From: Nitrospirillum amazonense
GTDB taxonomy: Bacteria; Pseudomonadota; Alphaproteobacteria; Azospirillales; Azospirillaceae
Direction of reading: 5' to 3'
DNA length: 64,000 bases
Assembly (NCBI RefSeq): GCF_007828035.1
Contig: NZ_VITV01000003.1
Span: forward strand, 620,001-684,000
The notes beneath the pieces are model-generated. The model worked only from the letters and a program-made list of their open reading frames with translations, searched no databases and was not told the DNA's origin. This document shows, piece by piece, positions 24,209 to 34,809 of this stretch. The translations under genes were made by a program, and so were the position numbers. Positions within the stretch are counted from its first letter, which is position 1. Each line of letters begins with the position of its first letter.

Positions 24209-24943
24209 ATGACCCTCTCGACCTGGTCATCGCCTGAACGCCCCCTGTCGCACCATGAACAGATCGTGCGTACCCTGGGCATGGAGATCCTGAGCGGCGC
24301 CCTGCCCGTGGGCGTGAACCTGCCGCCGGAGCCGGACCTGCTGGTCCGCTTCCAGATCTCGCGCACGGTGTTGCGGGAGGTGATGAAAACCCTGGCGGCC
24401 AAGGGGCTGGTCGTCTCCAAGACGCGGGTGGGCACCAAGGTGCAGGACCCGACGCATTGGAACTTCTTCGATGCCGACCTCTTGTCCTGGCGCGTGAGCT
24501 TGGGCCTGGACGACGCCATGCGCCGCCACCTTTATGAGATGCGCAGCGCGGTGGAGCCGCGGGCCGCCGCCCTGGCGGCCAAGCGCCGCACACCCGAACA
24601 GCTGGCCGACATGCGCCGCGCCGTCGCCCGCATGGCGGAGCCCGGACACAACCGCCGCAGCTTCGCGGAAGCGGACCTGGCCTTCCACGTCGCGGTCAGC
24701 GCCGCCTCAGGCAACCCCATGATGCGGTCGCTGGCGGCGGTGATCGAGGCGGCGCTGCTGGCCTCGTTCTCGCTCTCGTCCCCCGTGGATGAAACCGTCC
24801 TGCAGCAGGAGGTGGTCGACAGCCACGCCGCCATCGCCGACGCCATCGAGGCGGGCGACAGCGCGGCCGCCGCGCACGCCATGCTGGCCGTCATCGATTC
24901 CGGGTTCGGCCGGCTGGACCTGCCCGACCCCGACGCCGCCTGA
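24209..24943 (+). CDS. FadR-subfamily GntR transcriptional regulator
   Basis: A 244-residue regulator with an N-terminal winged helix (residues ~15-85; [40 protein letters not shown]) and an all-helical FCD domain ([45 protein letters not shown]) with His residues that bind a metal and a carboxylate ligand. It is encoded 9 bases after the permease and before the sugar-acid dehydratase, so L-arabonate or 2-keto-3-deoxyarabonate is a plausible effector. The AT(A/C)GTA(C/T) elements in the locus promoters are candidate targets for it or for the GntR regulator at 7481-8122. Confidence 0.88.
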   Translation: MTLSTWSSPERPLSHHEQIVRTLGMEILSGALPVGVNLPPEPDLLVRFQISRTVLREVMKTLAAKGLVVSKTRVGTKVQDPTHWNFFDADLLSWRVSLGLDDAMRRHLYEMRSAVEPRAAALAAKRRTPEQLADMRRAVARMAEPGHNRRSFAEADLAFHVAVSAASGNPMMRSLAAVIEAALLASFSLSSPVDETVLQQEVVDSHAAIADAIEAGDSAAAAHAMLAVIDSGFGRLDLPDPDAA

Positions 24944-24999
24944 AGTTCCCCCGCCTTCCCATTCAACGCCTTGACCGCATTCCTGAAGAAAGCCCTGCA

Positions 25000-26808
25000 A
25001 TGACGTCGTCCGATCCTTCCAACGGCAAGCCCAAACTGCGGTCCCGCGCCTGGTTCGACAACCCCGACAACCCGGACATGACGGCGCTGTATCTCGAGCG
25101 CTACCTGAACTACGGCCTGACCCTGGATGAGCTGCAGTCGGGCATGCCCATCATCGGCATCGCCCAGACGGGGTCGGACCTCAGCCCCTGCAACCGTCAC
25201 CACCTGGTGCTGGCCCAGCGCCTGCGCGAGGGCATCCGCCAAGCCGGCGGCATCGCCATCGAATTCCCCGTCCATCCCATCCAGGAAACCGGCAAGCGTC
25301 CCACGGCCGGCCTGGATCGCAACCTGGCCTACCTGGGCCTGGTGGAACTGCTGCACGGCTACCCGCTGGACGGCGTCGTGCTGACCATCGGCTGTGACAA
25401 GACCACGCCCGCCTGCCTGATGGCCGCCGCCACGGTCAACATCCCGGCCATCGCCCTGTCCGTCGGCCCCATGCTGAACGGCTGGCACAATGGCGAGCGC
25501 ACCGGTTCCGGCACCATCGTGTGGAAGGCCCGCCAGATGCTGGCGGCTGGCGAGATCGACCAGCGCAAGTTCATCGAGCTGGTGGCCAGCTCCGCCCCCT
25601 CCACCGGTTATTGCAACACCATGGGCACGGCCACGACCATGAACAGCCTGGCCGAGGTGCTGGGCATGCAACTGCCGGGGTCGGCCGCCATCCCCGCCCC
25701 CTACCGCGAGCGCCAGCAGATCGCCTATGAGACGGGCAAGCGCATCGTGGAGATGGTGAACGAGGACCTGAAGCCGTCGGATATCATGACGCGCGAGGCC
25801 TTCCTGAACGCCATCGTGGTGAACTCCGCCATCGGCGGTTCCACCAACGCCCCCATCCATCTGGCGGCCATCGCCCGGCACATCGGCGTGGACCTGGAAC
25901 TTCAGGATTGGCAGACCCATGGCCACAAGGTGCCGCTGCTGGTGAACCTGCAGCCGGCGGGCGAATACCTGGGTGAGGATTATCATCACGCCGGCGGCGT
26001 GCCGGCCGTGGTGGCGGAACTGATGAAACAGGGCCTGATCCACGAAGGCGCGCTGACCGCCAACGGCAAGACCATCGGCGACAATTGCCGCGATGCCGAG
26101 ATCAAGCTGCCCGACGTCATCCGTCCCTTCGATCAGCCCTTGAAGAAGGATGCCGGGTTCCTGGTGCTGCGCGGCAACCTGTTCGACAACGCCATCATGA
26201 AGACCAGCGTGATCTCGGATGAGTTCCGCGACCGCTACCTGTCCAACCCCGACGACCCCGACGCCTTCGAGGGCCGGGCCGTGGTGTTCGACGGGCCGGA
26301 GGATTACCACCACCGCATCGACGACCCGGCCCTGGGCATCGACGCCCACACCCTGCTGTTCATGCGCGGCGCCGGCCCGGTGGGTTACCCGGGTGCCGCC
26401 GAGGTGGTGAACATGCGGCCGCCCGCCTACCTGATCAAGCAGGGCATCACCGCCCTGCCCTGCATCGGCGACGGCCGGCAGTCCGGCACCTCCGGCTCCC
26501 CCTCCATCCTGAACGCCTCGCCGGAGGCGGCGGCCGGCGGCACCATCGCCCTGCTGCGCACGGGCGACCGGGTGCGCATCGACCTCAAGGCCGGCACTGC
26601 CAACATCCTGATCAGCGACGCCGAACTGGCCGCCCGCCGCCAGGCGCTGGAGGCAGCCGGCGGCTACCAGTACCCGGCCAGCCAGACGCCGTGGCAGGAA
26701 ATCCAGCGCGGCATGGTCGGCCAACTGGGCGACGGTGCCGTGCTGGAGCCGGCGGTGAAGTACCAGCGCGTGGCCCAGACCAACGGCATCCCGCGCGACA
26801 ACCATTGA
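25000..26808 (+). CDS. araC: L-arabonate/pentonate dehydratase, IlvD/Edd family
   Basis: A 602-residue iron-sulfur dehydratase that converts an aldonic acid to its 2-keto-3-deoxy form. C64 (TGSDLSPCN), C132 (GCDKTTP) and C205 ([11 protein letters not shown]) are the expected cluster-binding cysteines; the Lys after CD is the usual metal-site residue. The C-terminus contains [21 protein letters not shown] with the catalytic Ser region. Length and sequence fit the L-arabonate/xylonate group (~580-600 aa) rather than dihydroxyacid dehydratase. I use the Azospirillum name araC for L-arabonate dehydratase (not the E. coli regulator). The choice between L-arabonate and D-xylonate rests on the nearby AraA- and AraE-like genes. 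Last gene of the importer operon. Confidence 0.85.
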   Translation: MTSSDPSNGKPKLRSRAWFDNPDNPDMTALYLERYLNYGLTLDELQSGMPIIGIAQTGSDLSPCNRHHLVLAQRLREGIRQAGGIAIEFPVHPIQETGKRPTAGLDRNLAYLGLVELLHGYPLDGVVLTIGCDKTTPACLMAAATVNIPAIALSVGPMLNGWHNGERTGSGTIVWKARQMLAAGEIDQRKFIELVASSAPSTGYCNTMGTATTMNSLAEVLGMQLPGSAAIPAPYRERQQIAYETGKRIVEMVNEDLKPSDIMTREAFLNAIVVNSAIGGSTNAPIHLAAIARHIGVDLELQDWQTHGHKVPLLVNLQPAGEYLGEDYHHAGGVPAVVAELMKQGLIHEGALTANGKTIGDNCRDAEIKLPDVIRPFDQPLKKDAGFLVLRGNLFDNAIMKTSVISDEFRDRYLSNPDDPDAFEGRAVVFDGPEDYHHRIDDPALGIDAHTLLFMRGAGPVGYPGAAEVVNMRPPAYLIKQGITALPCIGDGRQSGTSGSPSILNASPEAAAGGTIALLRTGDRVRIDLKAGTANILISDAELAARRQALEAAGGYQYPASQTPWQEIQRGMVGQLGDGAVLEPAVKYQRVAQTNGIPRDNH

Positions 26809-26820
26809 GGCGCGGACAGG

Positions 26821-26858
26821 AAAAGGCGGCGGCGCCCAAGGAAGCGCCGCCGCCTTTT
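26821..26858 (+). terminator. Intrinsic terminator of the importer-dehydratase operon
   Basis: AAAAGGCGGCGGCGC (26821-26835) pairs perfectly with GCGCCGCCGCCTTTT (26844-26858) over an 8-base loop and is followed by CCTTTTCCCC. It lies 13 bases after the dehydratase stop. Confidence 0.9.
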
Positions 26859-26861
26859 CCT

Positions 26862-27113
26862 TTTCCCCAATGGGGATGACGAAGTCCGCGGATGCGGTTG
26901 TATTCCGCCGCGAGCCTCGGATTGAAGGACAGGTCTAGCAGCAGGCTGATGGCGACGCGATTGCCCTAACTGTCTTTGAACCTCCTGCGACGACAGCCGT
27001 GCGAGATGCTTGCGCAATGTTTCCGGATTGGCACTGCCGTTCTGTTCAGCGAGCGCAATCCCTTTATCAAAAGAGGCGATCACCTTTTTTGTTAAAGCCA
27101 GGAGCCGCTCATG
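26862..27113 (-). pseudogene. Possible gene remnant with frame break, family unknown
   Basis: I do not recognise this sequence. On the minus strand the frame after the stop of the NTF2-like gene reads protein-like sequence (ERLLALTKKVIASFDKG, then ALAEQNGSANPETLRKHLAR) and then becomes Gln/Arg-rich shadow near 26960. There a second frame takes over with equally protein-like sequence (VAISLLLDLSFNPRLAAEYN). This suggests a small gene with a frameshift, without a good start or ribosome site. Base composition is less GC-rich than the flanking operons. It may be debris of transferred DNA. Low confidence that it was ever a gene. Confidence 0.3.
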
Positions 27114-27116
27114 AAA

Positions 27117-27611
27117 TTACAGATTCTTCGGATCGTAGACCGTGAAAGTTTGCTCTAGAATTTTCCACACAGATGCTTCGCGCCGAAAGATGAAAAGGTA
27201 ATCACCACTGAAGTGCATCACCGGCCCACCTTTTATTGGCAGTAATACTTCTTCGTATTGCCCACTATCGTAAGCGAGATCACCGGAGGCTTCGCAGACA
27301 AGGCTCTTCAGATGAATGTCAGGTGCAAATTTTTCCTGTAGGGCCGCGAAATTTTGGCGAATTTCCGTAAGACCGGCCCAGCGCTCATGCGAACTCGGCA
27401 GGAATATCGCATCTGACGAATACAACGCCAACACACTTTCCAGATTTTTATCGCTCCAATCTGATGCCCAGTCAGCGCTCAATATATTAGCACCTGCACA
27501 GTTCTCTTCAGCCATTGCGGCGGAATTTAGAGTCAATAATCCGCATATTACCACGATTCGTTTCGCGAACCCGCAAACTAGATTTGACAACTGTGCTGGC
27601 TGATTGCTCAT
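27117..27611 (-). CDS. Secreted NTF2/DUF4440-like protein
   Basis: A 164-residue protein with a signal peptide (FAKRIVVICGLLTLNSAAMA, cleavage near residue 36) and a SnoaL/DUF4440-like domain (DWASDWSDKNLESVLALYSSDAIFLPSS...). The substrate is unknown. I chose the ATG at 27611 (MSNQPAQL); an in-frame GTG lies nine codons upstream. Its base and codon use (frequent AAA, ATT, GAA, TTA-like codons) is far less GC-rich than all neighbours, and it lies within a patch of remnants between arabinose genes, so horizontal transfer is likely. It has no visible operon partner. Confidence 0.72.
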   Translation of the reverse strand: MSNQPAQLSNLVCGFAKRIVVICGLLTLNSAAMAEENCAGANILSADWASDWSDKNLESVLALYSSDAIFLPSSHERWAGLTEIRQNFAALQEKFAPDIHLKSLVCEASGDLAYDSGQYEEVLLPIKGGPVMHFSGDYLFIFRREASVWKILEQTFTVYDPKNL

Positions 27612-27690
27612 GAGGCCCCGCTCTTCATGGCACCGCACTTGATCCTAGCGGCTAGCCGCTGGAGGGACGCCCTACCCGCCATGCATGAGG

Positions 27691-28010
27691 CTACGCCGTT
27701 GCTGCCGGCCTGTCACCAGTTCTGGGCAAAGTGTGGAACCCCCACATCGCCGGCGGGAGCTTATCGTCCGAAGTATGAGCGCTGGCGATCATTACGACCT
27801 TGAGCGAAGACGGCTGAAAAAGATCAGCGTCATAGGTCGGAAAGACCGTGCCATAGCTACCGACAGCACGACGGTTCTCGCATTCATCTGGATCGTAGAT
27901 GTCATGGATATTCCCGACACCTTCCAGAAGTCGTGGATGGCTCCACCGTTCCCTCCAAGCGCTTTCACACCAATGAAAAGCCGGCGGGGGCGCTGCCGGC
28001 TTTCTCGGAC
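27691..28010 (-). pseudogene. Possible C-terminal gene fragment, unknown family
   Basis: On the minus strand a frame without a start stays open for about 100 codons and reads protein-like sequence (HPRLLEGVGNIHDIYDPDE, AVGSYGTVFPTYDADLFQPS, VVMIASAHTSDDKLPPAMW) ending at TAG (27693-27691). Two other frames are also open in parts, so this could be chance. Its 5' end runs into the terminator of the oxidoreductase gene. If real it is the truncated end of a gene left in an insertion scar. Nothing else recognisable was seen between 27612 and 27970. Confidence 0.25.
27977..28003 (-). terminator. Intrinsic terminator of the L-arabinose dehydrogenase-like gene
   Basis: On the minus strand AAAGCCGGC (28003-27995), a 9-base loop and GCCGGCTTT (27985-27977) followed by a further T. 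It lies 30 bases after the stop of the 28033-28959 gene. Confidence 0.8.
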
Positions 28011-28032
28011 CCTGGAACCGCAGCAGTCGGGC

Positions 28033-30608
<2,576 letters not shown>

Positions 30609-30680
30609 CTGGTGTTCCTATCCCTCTGGTGGCCCCCCGACGGGTGGCCTGTTGCCGGGGCGCCGCCCCTTGTTAGCCAA

Positions 30681-30695
30681 ATTTGTACGATAAAT
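30681..30695. promoter_or_regulatory. Operator candidate upstream of semialdehyde dehydrogenase
   Basis: ATTTGTACGATAAAT is an imperfect dyad with a TTGTACGA core that fits T-N-GTAC-N-A of FCD-type GntR operators. On the minus strand it contains ATCGTAC, matching the half-site in the TonB-receptor promoter. It lies 73-87 bases upstream of the minus-strand start codon, in the 311-base gap 30609-30919. Confidence 0.45.
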
Positions 30696-30824
30696 CCACA
30701 CTTCCCCGGTGGACGTGCCTTTTAGCTGGGCCATTCGAGGGCGTGCGGCATCAACGGTCACGATCGGGAATGTAGGCCTGATACCGGTAACATGCAATGG
30801 CGGGGCAGCCATGGCGGATGGCTC

Positions 30825-30872
30825 TTGCCATACCTTGTGGCGCAAGGCATTATACCTCGCGCTGCAAGGTAT
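30825..30872 (+). promoter_or_regulatory. Promoter with two phased dyads (PadR operator candidates)
   Basis: Two inverted repeats of the same form lie side by side: ATACCTTG-N5-CAAGGCAT (30830-30850) and ATACCTCG-N5-CAAGGTAT (30852-30872). Each arm pair matches at 7 of 8 positions and the centres are 22 bp apart, two helix turns. They cover a likely sigma70 promoter, TTGCCA (30825-30830), 17 bases, CATTAT (30848-30853). PadR proteins bind ATAC...GTAT-type dyads, and a padR gene is the second gene of the operon, so autorepression is the likely role. Confidence 0.65.
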
Positions 30873-30919
30873 TGACCGGCGCCTGGGTGCGCCGTCGCTC
30901 CTCGCCCCCGGAGACGCGC

Positions 30920-31669
30920 ATGTCCGACCTGTTCCACGCCCTGCGTGAACGCCTGCTGACGGCCGGTGTCGCCCCCCGCCATGCGCACCGCTACGTCATG
31001 GAACTGCGGGAGCATGCGGCCGACCTGACGGCGGAGGAGATGGCCGCGGGCCTGCCCTTGCGGGAGGCGCAGGCGCTGGCGCTCAAGCGCCTGGGCGGGC
31101 AAGAGGTCTTGGCCCAGGCCCTGCTGCAGAGCGGTGAATTCCGATCCTGGAGCGCCCGCGCGCCGTGGGCGGTATATGGCGTCGCCCCGTTGCTGGGCGT
31201 CCTGGCCACCTATGGTCTAGCCTTGGGCGCCATCGTCGGCATCCTAGTGGCGCATCGCCCCGCCCCCGGCGCCCATCCGATACTGCCCCCTTGGTTCGGT
31301 GCCGCGACCATGACCCTGGGCTATCTGCACAACCTAGTGCTGCCGCTGCTGGTCGGCGGCGCCCTCGCCGTCATGGCCACCCGCCAGCGCATGCCGGCCC
31401 TGTGGCCCAGCGTGGCGCTGCTGATCGTCGGGATCGTCGGCGGCGCCGGTGTGGCGGAGGTGCAGTTGCCTAAGGTGCCGGATGGTTATGTCGAGCTGGT
31501 GATCGGCTGGTCCTTCATCTGCCCCTACGTGAACTTGAACACAGCACTGGGGCACATCGCCGCGATCCTGCTGCTGACCCTGGCGCCCTACCTGGCCTGG
31601 CACATCTGGCGCAAGGCCGTCCCCCAAAGCCCCGGCGGCCCGGAGCATGGCCACCTGATCGAGACCTGA
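30920..31669 (+). CDS. PadR-associated membrane protein with N-terminal HAAS-like domain, copy 1
   Basis: A 249-residue protein. Residues 1-75 are a soluble helical region (LFHALRERLLTAGVAPRHAHRYVMELREHAADLTAEEM...EAQALALKRLG) of the type found next to PadR regulators; about four transmembrane helices follow (near 85-110, 135-158, 165-187, 212-235). It is a clear paralogue of the protein encoded at 32016-32759 (shared RLLTAG-APRHA-RYV-ELR-HAADL, ARAPWAVYG, MATRQRM-ALWPSVA, LLLTLAPY-AWH). The start at 30920 has GGAG at good spacing. Function unknown; possibly a membrane-stress or envelope module under PadR control. Confidence 0.8.
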   Translation: MSDLFHALRERLLTAGVAPRHAHRYVMELREHAADLTAEEMAAGLPLREAQALALKRLGGQEVLAQALLQSGEFRSWSARAPWAVYGVAPLLGVLATYGLALGAIVGILVAHRPAPGAHPILPPWFGAATMTLGYLHNLVLPLLVGGALAVMATRQRMPALWPSVALLIVGIVGGAGVAEVQLPKVPDGYVELVIGWSFICPYVNLNTALGHIAAILLLTLAPYLAWHIWRKAVPQSPGGPEHGHLIET

Positions 31670-31684
31670 GACAAGAGACGTCCC

Positions 31685-32023
31685 ATGGCAGAGAACAATT
31701 CCAACTTCATGAGCGGCGTGCCCGAGCTGCTGATCCTGCGCCTGGTGCGGGAGAAGGAGATGTACGGCTATGAATTGGTCCAGGCCATCCGGGAGCGCAG
31801 CCGCGACGCCATCGCCCTGGGCGAGGGCGTGATCTATCCGGTGCTGCATGCGCTGGAACGCGACGGCGCCCTGTCCTCAAGCCGCAAGACGGTCAATGGC
31901 CGCAGCCGCGTCTATTACGCCCTGACCGCCGCCGGCGCCCAGCGCCTGGACGACCTGGCCGGCAACTGGTCGCGCCTGACCGGCGCCATCCAGTCCATTT
32001 TGGTCGGGGTGCAACATGCCTGA
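31685..32023 (+). CDS. PadR-family transcriptional regulator
   Basis: A 112-residue winged-helix repressor: VPELLILRLVREKEMYGYELVQAIRERS forms helices 1-2, and GEGVIYPVLHALERDGALSSSRKTVNGRSRVYYALTAAG forms the recognition helix and wing. It is a short, subfamily-2-like PadR with one C-terminal dimerisation helix. It lies between two paralogous membrane-protein genes; its stop overlaps the second by 8 bases. The two dyads at 30830-30872 upstream of the operon are the likely binding sites. The inducing ligand is unknown. Confidence 0.92.
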   Translation: MAENNSNFMSGVPELLILRLVREKEMYGYELVQAIRERSRDAIALGEGVIYPVLHALERDGALSSSRKTVNGRSRVYYALTAAGAQRLDDLAGNWSRLTGAIQSILVGVQHA

Positions 32024-32759
32024 GATGTTCGGCCCCCTGCGCCACCGGCTGCTGACCGCCGGCATCGCCCCCCGCCATGCCCGCCGCTATGTCGCGGAAC
32101 TGCGCGACCACGCCGCCGACCTGGCGGACGAGGAACTGGCCGCCGGCCTGGCGCCGGAGGAGGCGCACAGCCGCGCCCTGGCCCGCCTGGGCACGGCCGA
32201 CGACCTAGTCCGCGCGATGGTGGCGCGCGGCGATTTCCGGTCCTGGGGCGCCCGGGCACCCTGGGCGGTCTACGGCCTGGGGTCGATGCTGGGCGTGGCG
32301 ATGACATACGGGCTGGCCATCGCCGCCGTCGCCGCCATCGTGGAAACGCATCGCCCCACGCCGGACGCCCGGCCCGTGCTGCCCGACTGGTTCGACAGCG
32401 CCTTCGCCACCATCACCTATGTTCACGGCCTGGTCCTGCCCCTGGCCCTGGCGGCCGTCTTCGCCTGGATGGCCACCCGCCAGCGCATGGCGGCGCTGTG
32501 GCCCAGCGTCGCCATGCTGATCGTGGGCATCATCGGCGGCAGCGGCACCCTGGACTTCATCCGGCCCGCCGATCCGCACGGCATCATGGAACTGGAAATC
32601 CGCTTCGCCTTGGCCACGCCCTGGCCCGGCCTGAACGACTGCCTGCGCCACATCGCCATCAACCTGCTGCTGACCCTGGCGCCCTACATCGCCTGGCATT
32701 TCTGGCAGAAGGCGGTGGCGGAGTGCGGCGGTGACGACGACGCCTTGATACGAAGCTGA
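32016..32759 (+). CDS. PadR-associated membrane protein with N-terminal HAAS-like domain, copy 2
   Basis: A 247-residue paralogue of the protein at 30920-31669, with the same N-terminal helical domain (FGPLRHRLLTAGIAPRHARRYVAELRDHAADL) and the same four-helix membrane part (APWAVYGLGSMLGVAMTYGLAI, VLPLALAAVFAWMATRQRM, LWPSVAMLIVGIIGGSG, LLLTLAPYIAWHFW). The genes must have arisen by duplication around padR. Start ATG overlaps the padR end by 8 bases, so it is translationally coupled to the regulator. No enzymatic motif seen. Confidence 0.8.
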   Translation: MPEMFGPLRHRLLTAGIAPRHARRYVAELRDHAADLADEELAAGLAPEEAHSRALARLGTADDLVRAMVARGDFRSWGARAPWAVYGLGSMLGVAMTYGLAIAAVAAIVETHRPTPDARPVLPDWFDSAFATITYVHGLVLPLALAAVFAWMATRQRMAALWPSVAMLIVGIIGGSGTLDFIRPADPHGIMELEIRFALATPWPGLNDCLRHIAINLLLTLAPYIAWHFWQKAVAECGGDDDALIRS

Positions 32760-32788
32760 GATACCTAGCTGACCCAAGGGGGCTGATC

Positions 32789-33166
32789 ATGACATTGCGA
32801 TCGATCACAAGCGCGGGCTGGCTCGCGCTTGTGCTCGCGGCCGCCCTGTCGCCGGGCGCGGCCCGGGCGCAGAGCGGCGCCCCGGTGGCCGCCGGGCCGG
32901 CGACGAACCCGGGCCAAGACGCGACCATGGGCGAGGATATCATCGTCACCCCCAGCTTCCTGCCCTCGCCGGAAGAGGTGAAGGCCTTCCATGATGAGGA
33001 ATACGGCCGGCTGAAAGGCATCTACGCCCCTGAGCCGCCGCCGGTCAGCCGGGGCGACCGCCTGACCCGCAACAACACCGCGAACACCGGCACCGTTGCG
33101 GGCGCCCAGTCCCTGAATTGCGCCAACGTGGGCGAATGCCGAGCCGCCTATACCGGCGACAAGTGA
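32789..33166 (+). CDS. Small secreted protein of unknown function
   Basis: I do not recognise the family. The 125-residue product has a Sec signal peptide (LALVLAAALSPGAARAQ, cleavage near residue 28). The mature part is Pro/Asn-rich, apparently flexible (GEDIIVTPSFLPSPEEVKAF, TRNNTANTGTVAGAQ) and ends with two Cys (NCANVGEC) that could form a disulfide. It starts 29 bases after the second membrane-protein gene and could be the last gene of the PadR operon. It ends only 3 bases from the convergent end of the type II secretion operon. Confidence 0.65.
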   Translation: MTLRSITSAGWLALVLAAALSPGAARAQSGAPVAAGPATNPGQDATMGEDIIVTPSFLPSPEEVKAFHDEEYGRLKGIYAPEPPPVSRGDRLTRNNTANTGTVAGAQSLNCANVGECRAAYTGDK

Positions 33167-33169
33167 CGA

Positions 33170-33937
33170 TCACAGGCTGAAGCAGGCCAGCGCGTAGAAG
33201 GCCAGCGCGATGGCGGGACCGAAGGGCATTTCGGTCCACTCCCGCCCCTGATGCCGCCGGGCCAGCCACCAGATCGGATAGAACGCCAGGCCTAGGCCGG
33301 CGGAAAGAAGCACCAGCCAGGGCATGCCGGCCGGGCCGACCCACCAGGCGGCGGCCGCGAACAGCTTCACATCCCCCAGGCCCAGCGCCACCCGACGCAA
33401 GCGCCGGCTGAGAGCCCAGCGCACCGCCAGCAATGGCAGGGCGACGAGGACGGCCGCCGCCAGGCCCGGCAACGGCGCCACGGTCCAACCCGCCAGGCTG
33501 CACCCCAGGCCCAACAGGGCCGCCGCCAGGGTCAGGCCATCGGGCAGGATGCGGTGGCGCAGGTCGATGACGGCGCTGGCCAACAGCAGGGTGGCCAGCA
33601 GGCACAGGGCCGCCGTCTCCGGCCCCCAATCCAGGCGCGCCACCGCCACCATGAAGGCCAGCGCGACCAACGCCTCCCCCACCGGATAGGCCACCGGGAT
33701 GGGGGCGCCGCAGCAGCGCGCCCGCCCCCCCAGCGCCAGCCAGGAGAAGACCGGCACCAGGGCCGAGGGCGCCAGCGGCGTGCCGCAGGCGGGACAGCGC
33801 GACCGTCCCGTCACCCAAGGCTCGTCGCGCGGCAGGCGCCAGGCCAGCGCCATGGCGAAGCTGCCGGCCACCAGGCCCAGCAGGGCGGCTGCCATGAGGG
33901 AGAGCGCCGTCCACAGGCTGTCGTCCGCCGCGCCCAT
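33170..33937 (-). CDS. gspO: Prepilin peptidase, type II secretion (A24 family)
   Basis: A 255-residue inner membrane aspartic protease that cleaves and N-methylates the pseudopilins GspG-K. Catalytic Asp residues are in SAVIDLRHRILPD and GLGDVKLF (the GxGD motif). The N-terminal cytoplasmic zinc loop is unusual: CPACG is intact, but the second pair reads ARCCG instead of the common C-x-x-C. The start at 33937 overlaps the gspK stop (ATGA). Last gene of the gsp operon; about seven transmembrane segments. Confidence 0.9.
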   Translation of the reverse strand: MGAADDSLWTALSLMAAALLGLVAGSFAMALAWRLPRDEPWVTGRSRCPACGTPLAPSALVPVFSWLALGGRARCCGAPIPVAYPVGEALVALAFMVAVARLDWGPETAALCLLATLLLASAVIDLRHRILPDGLTLAAALLGLGCSLAGWTVAPLPGLAAAVLVALPLLAVRWALSRRLRRVALGLGDVKLFAAAAWWVGPAGMPWLVLLSAGLGLAFYPIWWLARRHQGREWTEMPFGPAIALAFYALACFSL

Positions 33938-34809
33938 CAGGGAACCCCGCCCCGGTCGGTCCCCAGACGATCCGTCACGGCGCAGGCGTCGCGGCCGGCC
34001 AGGACGGGGCGCTGCCATTCCAGCGTAAGCCAGGGAGACTCGGCCTCCGTGCCGGAACCGGCCGACTGCCGGCCCACGCCGCGATACAGCAGCACGCTGC
34101 GCCGTACCTGCGGCCGCCCCTCCTCCGCCACCGTCACCCGCACCATGCCGCCGGCGACCAGGCCCAGCGGCCCCTCGCCCCGCCCCTCCCCCGCCGCCGG
34201 CTTCGCGCCAGGGCGGCGCACCAGCGGCGCCAAGCCACGGAACGGGCCCCGGGCATAAACCGTGCCCCAGCGGCGAAGGCAGGCGGCGACGTCCGGATCC
34301 AGGCCCGGGATGGCATCCAGGTCCTCAAGCGACCAGAGGGCGCGCACGGGATCGATGGTCAGGTCCAGGCCGCTGGCGCCCGGGGGATCCATGCCGCGCC
34401 AGGCGGCGATGGCATCGGCCGCCTTCAGCGCCTGGCCTTCCGAAAAGCCCAGGGTGTGGATGGCCTGGGCCAGCGCCTTGCGCGACAGGCCGTTGAGGTC
34501 GATGCGGCCGGTTTCCGGCGCCACGATGACGGTCAGCGCCTGGCCGTCCAGCACCAGCCGCCGGGGCGGCGGGATGTCGGCATCCCCCCGCGCCAGCAGG
34601 GCGTCCAGCGCCACCCAGGTTGCGGCCGCCGCCCGCTGGTCCTGCCCCGCCGCGATGGAGGCGACGCGCGCCAGCTTGCGCGCCGACAGGCCATTGCCCA
34701 TGACGACCAGGCCCACCGCCGTGGCCATGGCCAGCAGGAACAGGACCAGCAGCAGGGCATAGCCGTCCCTGCTGGAGCCCACTCCCCTAGGCCCGCCCCC
34801 GGCCATCAT
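33937..34809 (-). CDS. gspK: Type II secretion minor pseudopilin GspK
   Basis: A 290-residue tip pseudopilin. The N-terminus has a short leader and hydrophobic helix (DGYALLLVLFLLAMATAVGL). The globular domain includes the GspK-typical helix-hairpin-helix-like segments (IDLNGLSRKALAQAIHTLG, WSLEDLDAIPGLDPDVAACLRRWG). Initiates at 34809, overlapping the gspD stop. An antisense-like frame extension upstream is excluded because it lies within gspD. Forms the tip complex with GspI and GspJ. Confidence 0.87.
   Translation of the reverse strand: MMAGGGPRGVGSSRDGYALLLVLFLLAMATAVGLVVMGNGLSARKLARVASIAAGQDQRAAAATWVALDALLARGDADIPPPRRLVLDGQALTVIVAPETGRIDLNGLSRKALAQAIHTLGFSEGQALKAADAIAAWRGMDPPGASGLDLTIDPVRALWSLEDLDAIPGLDPDVAACLRRWGTVYARGPFRGLAPLVRRPGAKPAAGEGRGEGPLGLVAGGMVRVTVAEEGRPQVRRSVLLYRGVGRQSAGSGTEAESPWLTLEWQRPVLAGRDACAVTDRLGTDRGGVP

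Noticed and set aside
24532-26805. Minus-strand open frame of 757 codons opposite fadR and the dehydratase
   Set aside because: Shadow frame; no start context or domain, and the opposite strand encodes recognisable proteins.
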